Assembly: GCA_963730065.1 (NCBI GenBank)
Contig: CAVSQL010000007.1
Coordinates: 124,001 to 188,000, forward strand
DNA: 64,000 bases
Origin: UBA9676 sp963730065
GTDB taxonomy: Bacteria; Actinomycetota; Actinomycetes; Streptosporangiales; Streptosporangiaceae
Reading direction: 5' to 3'
Below are positions 62,951-64,000 of the stretch, piece after piece. The first letter of the stretch is position 1. Each line of letters opens with the position of its first letter. Made by a program: the position numbers and the translations under genes. Under the pieces are notes generated by a model that was given only the letters and a program-made list of their open reading frames with translations, made no database searches and was not told the origin of the DNA.

Positions 62951-64000
62951 TCACCGCAGCCGGCCGCCACCGCGGCGGCGCCAGCGCGCGGCGCCGCGGT
63001 CGGCGCGGATCTGCCGGACGACGTTGCGGCCGGGAATCCCGGTCACCCCGCCGCCGCCGTGGGTCGCCGAGCCCGCCTGGTACAGGCCGCGGACCGGGGT
63101 GCGCAGGTCGGCGTACCCGGCGGCCGGCCGGGCGTGGTACATCTGGCCCAGGCTGAGCTCGCCGTGGAAGATGTTCCCGCCGACCAGCCCGTACTCCTCC
63201 TGCATCCGGTGCGGGCCGATCACCTGGCGGTGCCGGATCGAGGCGGTGAACCCGGGGGCGACCGTCTCCAGCCGCGCGATCACCCGGTCCGCATAGCTGT
63301 CCAGTTCGGCCTCGTGCGGTGCGGCGGCGTACTCGCACGGAACCCACTGGGTGAACAGCGACATCACGTGGTGGCCCGGCGGGGCCAGCGAGTCGTCGAA
63401 CACGCTCGGGATGCAGATGTCGGCGAACGGCTGGCCCGACGGCTGCCCGCCCACCGCCTCCTGGAAGGCCTCCTCGATGTCGTCCAGGCTTTCCGCGAGC
63501 ACGATCGTCCCGCCGTGGACCTGCGGGTCGAACTCGGGATGGCTGGTGAACACCGGCAGCCGGTCCAGCGCCAGGTTGATCTTGACGGTGCCGCTGCGGC
63601 TCTGCCAGCGGCGGATGTCGGCGAGGAACGGCTCGGGCAGCGCCGCCGGCTCCACCAGCTCGCCGAACGCGATCTTCGGGTGCACCGTCGCGACCACGAC
63701 GCCGGCGTCCACCTCCTCACCGGATGCCAGCGTCACCCCGGCCACCTGGCCCCCCGGCGAGGTCCGGATCCCGGCCACCTGGGCCCCGGTACGGATTTCC
63801 GCGCCGAACGAGCGCGCCGCGCTGGCCAGGGCGCCGGTCACCCCGCCCATACCGCCGCGCGGGAACCCCCACGCACCGGCCTGCCCGTCCACGTCGCCGA
63901 CGTGGTGGTGCAGCGTCACGTAGGCCGTGCCTGGCGACCGCGGGCCGGCCCAGCCGCCGATCACCCCGGACACCGACAGCAGCCCGCGCAGCGCGTCCCA
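62951..64000 (-). CDS. FAD-dependent oxidoreductase, phytoene-desaturase/retinol-saturase type, 5' end missing
   Basis: A flavin oxidoreductase of at least 349 residues; the frame is open to the window edge (DALRGLLSVSGVIGGW at the visible start), so the N-terminus with the dinucleotide-binding motif lies outside. Seen: HHHVGDVDGQAGAWGFPRGG, MGGVTGALASAARSFGAEI, HPKIAFGELV and the C-terminal FAD segment VRGLYQAGSATHGGGGVTGI then PGRNVVRQI. The group includes carotenoid desaturases and isomerases and less studied relatives; the substrate is unknown. Confidence 0.9.
   Translation of the reverse strand, partial: WDALRGLLSVSGVIGGWAGPRSPGTAYVTLHHHVGDVDGQAGAWGFPRGGMGGVTGALASAARSFGAEIRTGAQVAGIRTSPGGQVAGVTLASGEEVDAGVVVATVHPKIAFGELVEPAALPEPFLADIRRWQSRSGTVKINLALDRLPVFTSHPEFDPQVHGGTIVLAESLDDIEEAFQEAVGGQPSGQPFADICIPSVFDDSLAPPGHHVMSLFTQWVPCEYAAAPHEAELDSYADRVIARLETVAPGFTASIRHRQVIGPHRMQEEYGLVGGNIFHGELSLGQMYHARPAAGYADLRTPVRGLYQAGSATHGGGGVTGIPGRNVVRQIRADRGAARWRRRGGGRLR

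Overview
The window is high-GC DNA (about 70% or more G+C by eye) with densely packed genes, GTG starts, many 4-base ATGA/GTGA gene overlaps, an F420-type luciferase-like oxidoreductase, a Xi-class GST, a stand-alone LigD-type ligase, an MprAB/PepD-like operon and an MCRNI-type DUF2277 protein. Together these point to an actinobacterium (Actinomycetota), probably a soil actinomycete. Species cannot be told from the sequence. I saw no tRNA, rRNA, CRISPR array, IS element or phage gene.

Layout. 0-11 kb: the 3' part of proS, convergent with a TerC-family gene whose repeat-rich tail has no stop before it runs antisense through proS; an M50 membrane protease; a PucR-type regulator flanked by TTGCCGG palindromes; a CsoR/CstR-family repressor and a thioredoxin gene that share a matching upstream palindrome; an LLM oxidoreductase; a phosphoribosyltransferase-hydrolase fusion; a DUF488/zinc-ribbon pair divergent from a MarR regulator. 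11.4-17.1 kb: a complete five-gene oligopeptide-type ABC importer. 17-24.5 kb: a GST, a frameshifted deacetylase-family gene, DUF427, a TetR-VOC-cupin operon divergent from a methyltransferase, and an oligopeptidase-B-like S9 peptidase. 24.5-35 kb: a nine-gene minus-strand block: amidohydrolase, TetR regulator, a second complete peptide-type ABC importer, an amidase-signature enzyme and a close relative of the nylon-oligomer hydrolase NylB. This is the most coherent catabolic unit in the window. 35-46.7 kb: a TetR regulator, a DNA ligase, trpS, a metal-hydrolase relative, a trimethylamine-monooxygenase-like flavoenzyme, an acyl-CoA dehydrogenase, a frameshifted MmgE/PrpD gene, a class III CoA-transferase and small proteins. 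46.8-64 kb: a membrane protein combining a flippase-type domain with a kinase-like domain, an MBL hydrolase, a zinc alcohol dehydrogenase, SixA, UspA, 6-phosphogluconate dehydrogenase, a DksA-type protein, an HtrA-histidine kinase-response regulator operon, a RodZ-like protein, a 1-Cys peroxiredoxin and the 3' part of a carotenoid-desaturase-like oxidoreductase.

Two patterns cut across the genes. First, three genes carry clear frameshifts (deacetylase, MmgE/PrpD twice, histidine kinase twice) and a fourth seems to have lost its stop (methyltransferase). All six places lie at or beside a GCCGGC hexamer, so recurrent sequence error at one motif is at least as likely as gene decay. Second, several unrelated genes contain in-frame short tandem repeats or low-complexity inserts (TerC tail, PucR, S9 peptidase, flippase/kinase protein), and similar repeats occur between genes.

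Two gene remnants without start codons were read by eye between genes: the C-terminus of an FtsX-type permease near 39.8 kb and a BON-domain end near 52.4 kb.
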